A stretch of 48,258 bases of DNA from Bacteroidales bacterium UBA4230 (GTDB taxonomy: Bacteria; Bacteroidota; Bacteroidia; Bacteroidales; UBA932). Shown one piece after another: positions 25,701-33,215 of the stretch. The stretch is from positions 1 through 48,258 of the forward strand of contig DGXO01000029.1 of NCBI GenBank assembly GCA_002395605.1. The letters run 5' to 3'. Made by a program: the position numbers and the translations under genes. Each line of letters begins with the position of its first letter. The first letter of the stretch is position 1. The notes beneath the pieces are model-generated. The model had not been told where the DNA came from. It saw nothing but the letters and a program-made list of their open reading frames with translations, and ran no database searches.

Positions 25701-26532
25701 ACTCGATCTTTGAGGCTACCTCCAGCGTGTTAGAAATGGCCTCCGGGTGCTCCGGGAACAGCGCCAGCATTTCTTCCTCCGTCTTGATGTACTCCTGCTG
25801 GGTGTACCGCAGCCTCTGGGGGTCGTCCACGTAAGAGTTGGTGGTGAGGCAGATAAGGCGGTCGTGTACGGGGCCGTCCTCCTTCCTTACAAAGTGGGCG
25901 TCGTTGGTGGCAATCACCTTTATGCCGAATTTTTCGGCCAGCTTGAAGATTTCCTCCGTGTAGTAGCACTGCTGCTCATAAAGCTCATTGGAAAGGCCGG
26001 GAACCTCCGTCTTGTGCTTCATAACCTCCAGGTAGTAGTCCTCTCCAAACACCCTCTTGTGCCACTGGATGGCCTTTTCCACCCCGGCGGAGTCATGCGC
26101 CATTATAAGGCGCGGGATTTCTCCAGCCAGACATGCCGAAGAACAGATGAGCCCTTCATGGTATTTCTCCACAATCTCATGGCTCACGCGGGGCCTATAG
26201 TACATGCCGTTGATGTGGCCTTCGGAGACAATCTTCACCAGATTGAGATACCCCTGATAGTTCTTAGCCAGAAGAATTAGGTGGTAATAGCCCTTCTCCT
26301 TGAGCCTGTGGTCTCCTTTGGAAACATATATCTCACAGCCTATTATGGGCTTTACGTTGGGGTGCTTCTTTGCAAATTTGAAGAACTCCTTTACGCCGTA
26401 CATGTTGCCGTGGTCCGTGATGGCAAGAGCCGGCATGCCAAGTTCATCGGCCCGGTTGAAGAGATTTTCTATGGAAGACTGCCCGTCCAGGATGGAGTAC
26501 TGGGTGTGGACATGAAGGTGCACAAAACTCAT
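22777..26532 (-). CDS. dnaE: DNA polymerase III alpha subunit (DnaE)
   Basis: The replicative DNA polymerase catalytic subunit, 1251 residues. The PHP domain starts HLHVHTQYS (5-13) with ITDHGNMYG (38-46). The polymerase core has GPGRGSAAGS (392-401) and the catalytic pair in PDIDVDF (Asp436 and Asp438), with the third Asp in MKMDFLGL. The little-finger/HhH region includes KSHATCYAWVSYQTGWLKAHYP, and a late OB-fold domain contains SIAGIVTDFKQLTTKTGKPYS. The length is usual for Bacteroidota DnaE. The start at 26532 lies only five bases after the -7 box, so its mRNA would be nearly leaderless. The gene is bracketed by inverted copies of the 106-bp element. Confidence 0.97.
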   Translation of the reverse strand: MSFVHLHVHTQYSILDGQSSIENLFNRADELGMPALAITDHGNMYGVKEFFKFAKKHPNVKPIIGCEIYVSKGDHRLKEKGYYHLILLAKNYQGYLNLVKIVSEGHINGMYYRPRVSHEIVEKYHEGLICSSACLAGEIPRLIMAHDSAGVEKAIQWHKRVFGEDYYLEVMKHKTEVPGLSNELYEQQCYYTEEIFKLAEKFGIKVIATNDAHFVRKEDGPVHDRLICLTTNSYVDDPQRLRYTQQEYIKTEEEMLALFPEHPEAISNTLEVASKIESYSIDRDPVLPVFDIDPAFMAEIDTYLEKYKDIIDAGRCDKHGTYRGDGFCHSVAYLCHLTYKGAHERYGETLTKEQAERIDFELKTICRMGFPDYFLIVQDYIAASRAMGSMVGPGRGSAAGSVVAYCLRITNLDPIKYQLLFERFLNPDRISMPDIDVDFEDLTKAHQYVEDKYGASHVSRVITFGTMAAKSAIKDVARISHVSIDESNRLTKMVPDRLSEKKEKEYPFNPKLDQLKPGFKVVEKEVDGVKKTYQVGMEDVDVKINLKNCYRLVPEFIEELKNGPEINKEVLKYAQALEGCVRQVGMHACATIIGRGDLTEYLPITLSQDKETGLYVRTSQYDGHYIEDVGMLKMDFLGLITLQIIHNCLDLIKEHHGEDIDIEAIPIDDKATLELYGRGDTTSVFQFESDGMKQWLQRLKPERFEDLIAMNALYRPGPMDYIPDFVARKQGEQKIEYDLPEMEEFLQDTYGVTVYQEQVMLLSQKLAGFTKGEADKLRKAMGKKQIDILNSLKDKFMTGGAANGHPEKVLDKIWKDWEKFAQYAFNKSHATCYAWVSYQTGWLKAHYPSEFFASCLNCAKSMEETVKIMDDCKGHGIKILGPDVNESSGHFTVNAKGDVRFALSSIKGFGGNIVDAIVKERDENGLFSSVYDFVERMSGCINRKSFENLVNSGALDGFGHPRGMYFLPGKNGGDLFIDQLTRYGDLYNRDSVQSGASLFGDMEEMKPEPPALPEGVPNVDIMEELQKEKDLVGMYLSSHPLDRYDFEIKNFATCKINDLQDLIAECDSKKQTAKVSIAGIVTDFKQLTTKTGKPYSRTTLEDYSGSFELTLFGKDHETFMQYMQPKATLFLEGEITEKFFMKPEEKAQGKPAPPYVFKLKKVTLLGNVAEDLLGGFSMDITTPMLTDKFRKDLVNVIKHHKGNIPLTLYLFDPGTRYRIQFYSKKFQVAVTSEFIRALHAIGIEHYEVLRK

Positions 26533-26537
26533 AGGAA

Positions 26538-26545
26538 CAAAGATA
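26538..26545 (-). promoter_or_regulatory. -7 box (TATCTTTG) of dnaE, leaderless arrangement
   Basis: The minus strand reads TATCTTTG with only five bases before the dnaE ATG. If the transcript starts the usual 5-7 bases after the box, it begins at or next to the start codon. Confidence 0.5.
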
Positions 26546-26606
26546 ACCTTTTTCGGCCGATTCTCCGAAAAAAGTTATCAACATTCTACACGGAGCCAGC
26601 CTCGCC

Positions 26607-26712
26607 CGTGGAGGGAAGTGCTTGTAAATCAGCCGTATACACAAAAACGTCTACCCGAAACCAGGTAGACGTTTTTGCACAACACTCTGTAAGTGAGACG
26701 TTTAGCTCCACG
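26607..26712. repeat. 106-bp MITE-like hairpin element, copy 3
   Basis: Bounded by CGTGGAG (26607-26613) and CTCCACG (26706-26712), with 36-bp arms and the 34-bp hairpin at 26643-26676. It lies between the dnaE promoter and the secDF stop. Its right end is shared with the second copy of the 63-bp repeat. Confidence 0.88.
26643..26676. terminator. Terminator-like hairpin in element copy 3, after secDF
   Basis: A 13-bp stem AAAAACGTCTACC/GGTAGACGTTTTT with an eight-base loop (CGAAACCA). It lies about 92 bases after the secDF stop on the minus strand and ends in a T-run. Confidence 0.7.
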
Positions 26713-26762
26713 GCGGGAGATTTCTCGACTCCGCCCTGCGGGCTTCGCTCGAAATGACAGAA
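26700..26762. repeat. 63-bp dispersed repeat, copy 2
   Basis: Identical to 20292-20354 over 63 bases. It ends six bases before the secDF stop codon, as the first copy and its echo end next to the clpB stop. The reverse complement contains GTCATTTCGAGCGAAG, a word I recall as frequent in Bacteroidota genomes. Confidence 0.9.
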
Positions 26763-26768
26763 GGCGAA

Positions 26769-29708
26769 CTATTTTTCGGCCTTCTTCTTGGCGGCCATGG
26801 TGGCGTCGTACATGATGGGAGTACCAATCATGATGGAGGCGTAGGTACCGATGATGACACCAAGGCAAAGGGCGACGGCCAGACCGCGGATGCTTTCACC
26901 GCCGAAGATGGCGATTGCGAGCATCGGGAGGAGGGTGGAGATGGAAGTGTTGAGGGTACGTGTGAGGGTGGCGTTGAGAGCGGTGTTCACAGTGGTACGG
27001 AACTCTTCCTTGGGGTGCAGGCCCCTCTGCTCACGGATACGGTCGAAGATAACCACGTTATCGTTGATGGCGTAACCGATGATGGTAAGGATAGCCGCAA
27101 TGAATGTCTGGTCTACGTCCAGGTTGAACGGCAGGATACCGTTGAACAGGGAGAAGAAGCCGATGACGATGAGGGCGGTGTGGGCCAGTGAGACAACGCC
27201 GCCGAGACCCCATGTCCAGCCCTTGAAGCGCAGTGCGATGTATACGAAGATAACAATCAGGGCAAGGAACACGGCGATGAATGCGCTGCGGGTGATGTCA
27301 CGGGCGATGGTAGGACCAACCTTATCCGAGGAGATGATACCGTTGGGGTTCTCCAGGGTGGAGGTAAAGTCTGAGAGCTGAATTTCTTCGGCGTAGAAGC
27401 CCTTGAGGGCGTCGAAGAGGAGGGACTCGATTTCGGCGTCTACCTCTGTGGATTCGGAGTCGTTCTTGTACTGGGTGGTGATCTTCATCTGGGAGTCTCC
27501 ACCGAACTGCTTCACCTCAACGGAGTACTGGTCAATGCCTTCGGCCTCTGCGGCAGCCTTGAAGACATCCTCAACGCTGGCACGGACGGCCTCTGCGGTG
27601 ACGCTCTTGTCGAAGCGGACGACATAGGTGCGGCCGCCGGTGAAGTCTACGCCATAGCTGAAGCCCTTGAAGGCGATGGAAGCGATGGAGATGACGATGA
27701 GGGCGCCGGAAATGATGTAGGACCACTTCTTGAGGCCGATGAAGTCTACCTTAGTATTCTTGAGAATATTCTGGGTGAGCTTGTTGGAGAGGGATACGGT
27801 CTTGCCTGCCTTGATGCGGTCGTCGAAGATGAGACGGGTGATGAAGATGGAGGTAAGAACGGATGTTACGATACCGATGATGAGGGTGGTGGCGAAGCCC
27901 TGGACGGGACCGGAACCAAAGATGTAAAGGATGATACCGGTGAGGAGGGTTGTCACCTGGCCGTCGATGATGGCGCTGTAGGCGTTCTTGTAACCGTCAT
28001 GGACTGCAAGAGAGAAGCCCTTGCCGGCGGCAAGCTCTTCCTTGATACGCTCATAGATGATAACGTTGGCGTCCACTGCCATACCCAGGGTAAGGACCAG
28101 ACCGGCGATACCGGGCAGGGTAAGGACGGCGCCGAAGCTTACCAGCACGCCGAACAGGAGAAGGACGTTGCACAGCAGTGCGACATCTGCGATGAGACCT
28201 GCACCCTGGTAGAAGAATACCATGTAGATGAGCACAAGGCAGAAAGCGATGAGGAAGCTGATGAGACCGGCCTTGATGGATGCGCTACCGAGGGAAGGAC
28301 CAACCACCTGCTCCTGGATGATGGAAGCGGGGGCGGGAAGCTTACCGGACTTGAGCACGTTTGCAAGGTCTTCGGCCTCCTGGACGTCGAAGTTGCCGGT
28401 GATTTCTGAGGAACCGCCGGTGATCTCCGTGTTCACGGTAGGATAGGAGTATACAAGGCCGTCGAGGACGATGGCTACCTGCTTGCCGATGTTGTCCTTG
28501 GTGAGGCGGGCCCACAGGGAGGCGCCTTCGGCGTTCATTGTCATGGAGACTGAAGGGGCGCCGTTGCCGCCGTTCTGGGCACCGTTGAAGTTGACGCGGG
28601 CGTCTGTGACTACGCCGCCGTCAAGGGGAGCCTTGCCGTCACGGGAGGTGGCCTTGATGGCTACGTACTCATAGAGGTTGGCGCCCTTCACAAGCTCTGT
28701 GGGCTTTACGGACCACATGCCGCGGAAGCCCTGGGGAAGGACATCCTGTGCCATTGCGAAGTACTGGTTGACGGTGGTGGTATCCACGCCGGCTGCGAAA
28801 CCGAGGCAGGCGTTGTTCCAACCTGAAGGGGAGAACACCTGGAACAGGGGATTTGCAACCACGGTGCTGTCGGAGAGGTTTCCGAGGATTTCGGCCACGC
28901 GGGCGTCTACGGCATAGAGGTCTACCTCATTGCCCTGGAAGGTGGGCCAGAACTCAAGGGATGCGGTGCCCTGGAGGAGCTTACGCACACGCTCGGGGTC
29001 CTTGACACCGGGGAGTTCGATGAGGATTTTGCCGGAGTTGCCAACCTGCTGGATGTTGGGCTGGGTTACGCCGAAGCGGTCTATACGGTTACGGAGCACG
29101 TTGAAGGAGTTGTCAACGGCGCTCTTGGCCTCTGCGCGGATGACGCTGACGACCTGAGCGTTGGTGGCGTCGTTGGCAATCTTGTCGCGGAGCTCATAGG
29201 TGGCGAAGATTTCGGCCAGACGGCGGCCGGGGGCTACCTGCTCCCAGGCATCTGCGAACAGGCCGATGAAGTCTGCGCTGGAGTTGACGTTGCCGGCCTT
29301 GGCCTTTGCGAGAGCTGCCACGAAATCGGGGTCCGAGCTGTTGCCGGAGAGGGCCTTCACAAGGTCTTCCAGCTGAACCTGCAGCATGACGTTCATACCG
29401 CCCTTGAGGTCCAGACCCAGGTTGATTTCCTTTTCCTTGGTGCTCTTGTAGGTGTAACCGAGGAATACTTTTTCATTGGAGATAGAGTCTATATAGGCTC
29501 TGTTCCTGATGTTTGCCACAGAGTCGGCCACGTATTCGCGGACCTCTGCGGGAGTGTTGTTTGACTCAACGAAAAGCTGCGCCTGCTCCTGGGCATACTT
29601 GGCGGCCTTGTTTTCCTGGATGCGGGTGACCGCGGTGAAGGAAAGCTGCCAGATGCTGGCAATTGCAAGCATAATCGCTACAAATCTGATCCAACCTTTG
29701 CTTTGCAT
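26769..29708 (-). CDS. secDF: Fused protein translocase SecD-SecF
   Basis: A 979-residue single-chain SecDF, the proton-driven accessory of SecYEG that pulls exported proteins across the inner membrane. The SecD half has TM1 (residues 8-27), the conserved LGLDLKGGMNVMLQV near residue 100, a large periplasmic P1 domain with NRIDRFGVTQPNIQ, and the multi-helix block around GMAVDANVIIYERIKEEL. The SecF half begins near KWSYIISGALIVIS, with YGVDFTGGRTYVVRF and the block GYAINDNVVIFDRIREQR. Fusion is normal in Bacteroidota. It has its own promoter upstream and diverges from the PD40 gene. Confidence 0.97.
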   Translation of the reverse strand: MQSKGWIRFVAIMLAIASIWQLSFTAVTRIQENKAAKYAQEQAQLFVESNNTPAEVREYVADSVANIRNRAYIDSISNEKVFLGYTYKSTKEKEINLGLDLKGGMNVMLQVQLEDLVKALSGNSSDPDFVAALAKAKAGNVNSSADFIGLFADAWEQVAPGRRLAEIFATYELRDKIANDATNAQVVSVIRAEAKSAVDNSFNVLRNRIDRFGVTQPNIQQVGNSGKILIELPGVKDPERVRKLLQGTASLEFWPTFQGNEVDLYAVDARVAEILGNLSDSTVVANPLFQVFSPSGWNNACLGFAAGVDTTTVNQYFAMAQDVLPQGFRGMWSVKPTELVKGANLYEYVAIKATSRDGKAPLDGGVVTDARVNFNGAQNGGNGAPSVSMTMNAEGASLWARLTKDNIGKQVAIVLDGLVYSYPTVNTEITGGSSEITGNFDVQEAEDLANVLKSGKLPAPASIIQEQVVGPSLGSASIKAGLISFLIAFCLVLIYMVFFYQGAGLIADVALLCNVLLLFGVLVSFGAVLTLPGIAGLVLTLGMAVDANVIIYERIKEELAAGKGFSLAVHDGYKNAYSAIIDGQVTTLLTGIILYIFGSGPVQGFATTLIIGIVTSVLTSIFITRLIFDDRIKAGKTVSLSNKLTQNILKNTKVDFIGLKKWSYIISGALIVISIASIAFKGFSYGVDFTGGRTYVVRFDKSVTAEAVRASVEDVFKAAAEAEGIDQYSVEVKQFGGDSQMKITTQYKNDSESTEVDAEIESLLFDALKGFYAEEIQLSDFTSTLENPNGIISSDKVGPTIARDITRSAFIAVFLALIVIFVYIALRFKGWTWGLGGVVSLAHTALIVIGFFSLFNGILPFNLDVDQTFIAAILTIIGYAINDNVVIFDRIREQRGLHPKEEFRTTVNTALNATLTRTLNTSISTLLPMLAIAIFGGESIRGLAVALCLGVIIGTYASIMIGTPIMYDATMAAKKKAEK

Positions 29709-29779
29709 TGTTTTTTATGTTTTAGTTTATATTTTGGCATATTTGTTGGCGTCAATAGACACCACGGCAAAATAGGTTG

Positions 29780-29787
29780 CAAATTTA
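29780..29787 (-). promoter_or_regulatory. -7 box (TAAATTTG) of secDF
   Basis: The minus strand reads TAAATTTG, matching TAnnTTTG, 71 bases before the secDF start, giving a leader of about 65 bases. Confidence 0.5.
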
Positions 29788-29828
29788 CGATTTTTTTCTG
29801 AATTATCAGCTTTCTCACAACTATTTCT

Positions 29829-29836
29829 TAATTTTG
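29829..29836 (+). promoter_or_regulatory. -7 box (TAATTTTG) of the PD40 gene
   Basis: TAATTTTG followed by CAGG lies 14 bases before the start at 29851. It gives a short leader and is divergent from the secDF promoter. Confidence 0.55.
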
Positions 29837-29850
29837 CAGGCTACATTTGA

Positions 29851-31263
29851 ATGACGTTAAGGAGAATCGGCATATCTGTCCTACTTTTAACCGCAGGCTT
29901 TAGCCTGTGGGGGCAGAGTTTTTCCCGTGCCGATTCCCTAATGAGGGAGTGCCGTTTTGACGAGGCGCTGAGGGCTTATGTGGCCGCCAGGGACGACGCC
30001 GGGGCAGACCGGGCGCAATATGCCCTTGGCCTTGCCGAATTCTGCGCGGAGCCCCACGTGATTGCCCGCAAACGATTCTCCCGCAGGGACTTTTTCCTCT
30101 ATTATCCGCTTGAGCCGAAGGCCTGGAGAAACGGCACCGCAGGGCTTGCTTACGTGCCCAACGGCAGCAGGGAGGCGTATTTCAGCGCACCGGACAAAGC
30201 GGGAAGCCCCAGCATATTTGTGTCACGGGACCAAGACTCGCTCTGGAGCGCCCCTCAACTGCTGGGAGAGACTTTCCTGAGTACCGGCAGCGAGGTTTTT
30301 CCAATGCTTGGCAAGGACGGAAAGACGCTGTATTTCGCTTCTGACGGGCTTGCGGGAATGGGCGGCTTTGACATTTTCTCTTCCACTTGGGACGCGGAGG
30401 CGGGCCGATGGGGAGACCCCGTGAACATGGGCTTCCCGTTCAACTCCCCCGCCGACGACTATCTCATGGCCGATTCGGCCGACGGCGAATACACGCTTTT
30501 CGCATCCGGCAGGGACTGCTCCCCGGACAGCGTGACCGTGTATGTGCTTACCTACGAAAAGAGTTTCACCAGGCGGGCGGTGCGGGAGGCATCGGCCCTG
30601 AAAAAACTTATGGAACTGGCGCCGGAGGCGGATCCCACGCGCATTGACAACGACGCCGCGGTGGAGGGCTTCACAACGGGCAATGCCACCACGCAGCGCT
30701 ATATGCAGAAGATGGAGGAATCCCGCGCGCTGATGGACTCCATAAGCCGCCACATGATGCCTGGAGATACGCTCCTCAACGTATTCAGGGCGCGGCTGGC
30801 GCTGGTTTCGGCCGAACTCAGGGAGGTGGAGATGAGCTTCCTGATGAACGGCGCCGTGGAAGCCGCAGAGGACAGGGTGGTGGCGGGGGCCGAACTTGGA
30901 TACACCTTTGCAAAAGGGTCTTTGGGGCCGGATTTCAAACCTCGTTTTGCATCCGGCGAGGCTGCCCAGTCTTTCCGCATTGCCCCCGTGGGACGGTTTG
31001 CCCAGGACAACACCCTGCCGCCGGGGCTGGTGTACCAGATAATGCTGTTCGACTCCCCCGTCCATGCCTCGCTGGAGGACATAAAGGGGCTTTCGCCGGT
31101 GTATGAGCGGCTGGGCGTGAACCTCAGGTACACGTATCTTGTGGGCCTGTTTTCGTCTTACAACGACGCCCTTGAGTACCTGAATGTCGTGCGTGTCCTT
31201 GGCTTCCCGGCGGCCAGGATTGTGGCCTGGCAGGACGGCCGGGCGGTGCCGGCAAGGCCGTAA
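29851..31263 (+). CDS. Secreted PD40 beta-propeller protein with SPOR-like C-terminus
   Basis: A 470-residue exported protein. The signal peptide ends LWGQ (residue 24). A short TPR-like helical pair follows (ADSLMRECRFDEALRAYVAARD), then two PD40/WD40-like propeller repeats (SEVFPMLGKDGKTLYFASDGLAGMGGFDIF about 147-176, and DDYLMADSADGEYTLFASGR). A helical middle comes next, and the C-terminus reads YQIMLFDSP to YLVGLFSSYNDALEYLNVVRVLGFPAARIVAW, resembling a SPOR peptidoglycan-binding fold. This is the layout of Bacteroidota envelope proteins related to the OmpA/PD40 group but without the OmpA domain. It ends 2 bases from the convergent TPR gene, with no terminator between them. Confidence 0.82.
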   Translation: MTLRRIGISVLLLTAGFSLWGQSFSRADSLMRECRFDEALRAYVAARDDAGADRAQYALGLAEFCAEPHVIARKRFSRRDFFLYYPLEPKAWRNGTAGLAYVPNGSREAYFSAPDKAGSPSIFVSRDQDSLWSAPQLLGETFLSTGSEVFPMLGKDGKTLYFASDGLAGMGGFDIFSSTWDAEAGRWGDPVNMGFPFNSPADDYLMADSADGEYTLFASGRDCSPDSVTVYVLTYEKSFTRRAVREASALKKLMELAPEADPTRIDNDAAVEGFTTGNATTQRYMQKMEESRALMDSISRHMMPGDTLLNVFRARLALVSAELREVEMSFLMNGAVEAAEDRVVAGAELGYTFAKGSLGPDFKPRFASGEAAQSFRIAPVGRFAQDNTLPPGLVYQIMLFDSPVHASLEDIKGLSPVYERLGVNLRYTYLVGLFSSYNDALEYLNVVRVLGFPAARIVAWQDGRAVPARP

Positions 31264-31265
31264 GT

Positions 31266-33215
31266 CTATTCCTGCAGTTTGAAGCTGATGCGGGAGCGGA
31301 TGTCCATGGGGACCTGCCGGGCGTCTACATACTGCCACTCGTCTATCATGTAGCCGCCGTGCCGTTCAATGTTTTTCTCGATGGCGTCCTTGAGGTCCAG
31401 TTTATAGATGAGGTCTTCGGCCGACTTGAACCAGTATTCACGGCTATTTGGCAGGATGACGGTGAGGGTGTCCTGGCAGAGGTTGCACTGGGAAAATCCT
31501 TCTTCCAGGCGGTCCAGGGGCACGGTGAGTTCCATGGGGTCGTGCTCTTCGGTGGTATCGGCACTCACCATGTCTTCCTCTATCTCCTGTTCCGCTTCTT
31601 CGCCGAAGATGTCGGGGTCGTCGTATTCCTCGAAGCCGCCAGGGTCCTCTGCGCCGATTGACTCCAACTCCTCCGAGGTGGGTTCACGGACAAGGCCCAT
31701 GGTGCCGGCGGTGAGCATCCGGATGAACATGAAGATGCGCTGGAGGCCCTTCATAGGCATGAGACGGTAGGTTTTGTCATCTTCCAGGGCAAAGGCCACG
31801 GTGCCGCGGATTTCCTGCCCGTGGCCATAGATGATGGTTGCGGCCATGTTGTCAGGGAGGTCCTTCATGTAGCCGTCCTTGTCTACCAGCATGGCAACGT
31901 GGACGCCTTCCTTGTCCCAGCCCAGAGCCTTTGTGATGCGGGTGAGGACGGGCGAAAAATGAACGATGTCAAAGCCGTCGGCATCTATCTGGGAGGCAAG
32001 GCTTTCCAAGTCCAGTTTATTGGCCCCCTCAACGTCCATGGCATAGTAGAAGCCGCGGGGGTACACGGACAACACGCCAAGGCTGTCTTTGGAGTCTTCT
32101 TCTTCCGGATTCTCAGCCACGTACTCCTTTAGCCACAGGGTTTCTATCTCTATTTGGTGCTTTGGAAGGGCCTCGGCTACGTAGGCGCCGGCAACTTTTT
32201 CAAGCGTGAATTTCTCCCGGTCGCCAAGGCGGAGGGCCTGCAGGCAGGTTTTGGCTATCTCCGAGACCGACGCCATGTCTAACTCGTGAAGGATGACGGC
32301 CTTGAGCCAAAGGCTGTTGTGTTCTCCCATCTCCGCGCCCCGGGTAAGGGGAACGAGGGCTGCTTCAGGGTCTTCCGGGAAGCCGAGGTAGCCGAAGTAC
32401 AGCATCATACCCTTGAGGTAACAGGCAAAGCGGTCGTAGCGGGAGATGGCGTAGTCCAGGCCTTCGGCAAGGTCTTTGTGAAGGGCCTCCTGCTCTTTTT
32501 CAGGGAGCTTCAGGAAATCCTCCTGCTCCATGAAGGCCTTGAAGCGGCGGCAGTTGACGGCGCCGTTCCGGGCTCCTTCGTCGGCAATTTCGAAGGCCTT
32601 GGCCCAGTCTCCGGACAGCCTGTATATGTTGGCCAGGCCGAAATAAGCCTCCGGATCTTCGCGCCCGATGGCAATCCTGTAGGTTTTTTCGGCCTCTGCG
32701 GGGTCTGTGTCTTCAAGGGCCTCACCCAGGAGGTTGTAGTAGATGGTGTCGCTGCCGGGGTTCTTTTCAAGGTGTTTTTGGAGGATGTCGGCCACCATTG
32801 CGGGGTTCTTGGAATAGCCGTAATCTCCGTAGATGGTGTTTAGAAGGGCATTGTACTGGGCTAATTCGCTTCCGGCATTATATGCGGCTTCCATTAGCTT
32901 GGCGTGCTTCCAAGGCATAGCCTCGTCCTCCTTGGTGAGGCCGTCGTGGTACATCTGGGCAAGGGCGGCGTTGGCATCCTGCACGCCCTGGGACCCGGCC
33001 CACGTGAGGAGGGTTTCCGCCTCTTGGAGACTGTTTTCGCCGGGATTCACCTGCGACAGCCATCGGCCATAACCGTAGGCGGCGTAGGGGTTGGTGCTGC
33101 TGTTCTCCCTGAGTTTTTCCACCATCTCAGGTGAAATGCTCAGCGTGCGCCAGCGCGTAAGGAAATGCTGGAGGAAACTGCGGTCGGGGGTGATGTCAAA
33201 GGTTGTGGTTAGCAT
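31266..33215 (-). CDS. Cytoplasmic Sel1/TPR-repeat protein of unknown function
   Basis: A 649-residue protein without signal peptide. Residues 30-360 carry Sel1/TPR-like helical repeats (PYAAYGYGRWLSQV, DANAALAQMYHDG, DTIYYNLLGEALEDTDPAEAEKTY, EAYFGLANIYRLSGDWAKAFEI). A mixed alpha/beta domain follows (about 375-520), then a very acidic stretch (about 525-570), and a C-terminal domain containing CNLC (a single C-x2-C pair) and ending in predicted strands. I do not recognise a named family. The gene overlaps the YhhN-family gene by 20 bases and is probably co-transcribed with it. The acidic insert suggests a flexible linker or a protein-binding site. Confidence 0.75.
   Translation of the reverse strand: MLTTTFDITPDRSFLQHFLTRWRTLSISPEMVEKLRENSSTNPYAAYGYGRWLSQVNPGENSLQEAETLLTWAGSQGVQDANAALAQMYHDGLTKEDEAMPWKHAKLMEAAYNAGSELAQYNALLNTIYGDYGYSKNPAMVADILQKHLEKNPGSDTIYYNLLGEALEDTDPAEAEKTYRIAIGREDPEAYFGLANIYRLSGDWAKAFEIADEGARNGAVNCRRFKAFMEQEDFLKLPEKEQEALHKDLAEGLDYAISRYDRFACYLKGMMLYFGYLGFPEDPEAALVPLTRGAEMGEHNSLWLKAVILHELDMASVSEIAKTCLQALRLGDREKFTLEKVAGAYVAEALPKHQIEIETLWLKEYVAENPEEEDSKDSLGVLSVYPRGFYYAMDVEGANKLDLESLASQIDADGFDIVHFSPVLTRITKALGWDKEGVHVAMLVDKDGYMKDLPDNMAATIIYGHGQEIRGTVAFALEDDKTYRLMPMKGLQRIFMFIRMLTAGTMGLVREPTSEELESIGAEDPGGFEEYDDPDIFGEEAEQEIEEDMVSADTTEEHDPMELTVPLDRLEEGFSQCNLCQDTLTVILPNSREYWFKSAEDLIYKLDLKDAIEKNIERHGGYMIDEWQYVDARQVPMDIRSRISFKLQE

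Noticed and set aside
30223..31338. A 371-codon minus-strand open frame opposite the PD40 gene
   Set aside because: It spans the PD40 gene and its convergent neighbour and is rich in His, Arg and Pro as antisense frames here are. The plus-strand protein has a signal peptide and repeats.
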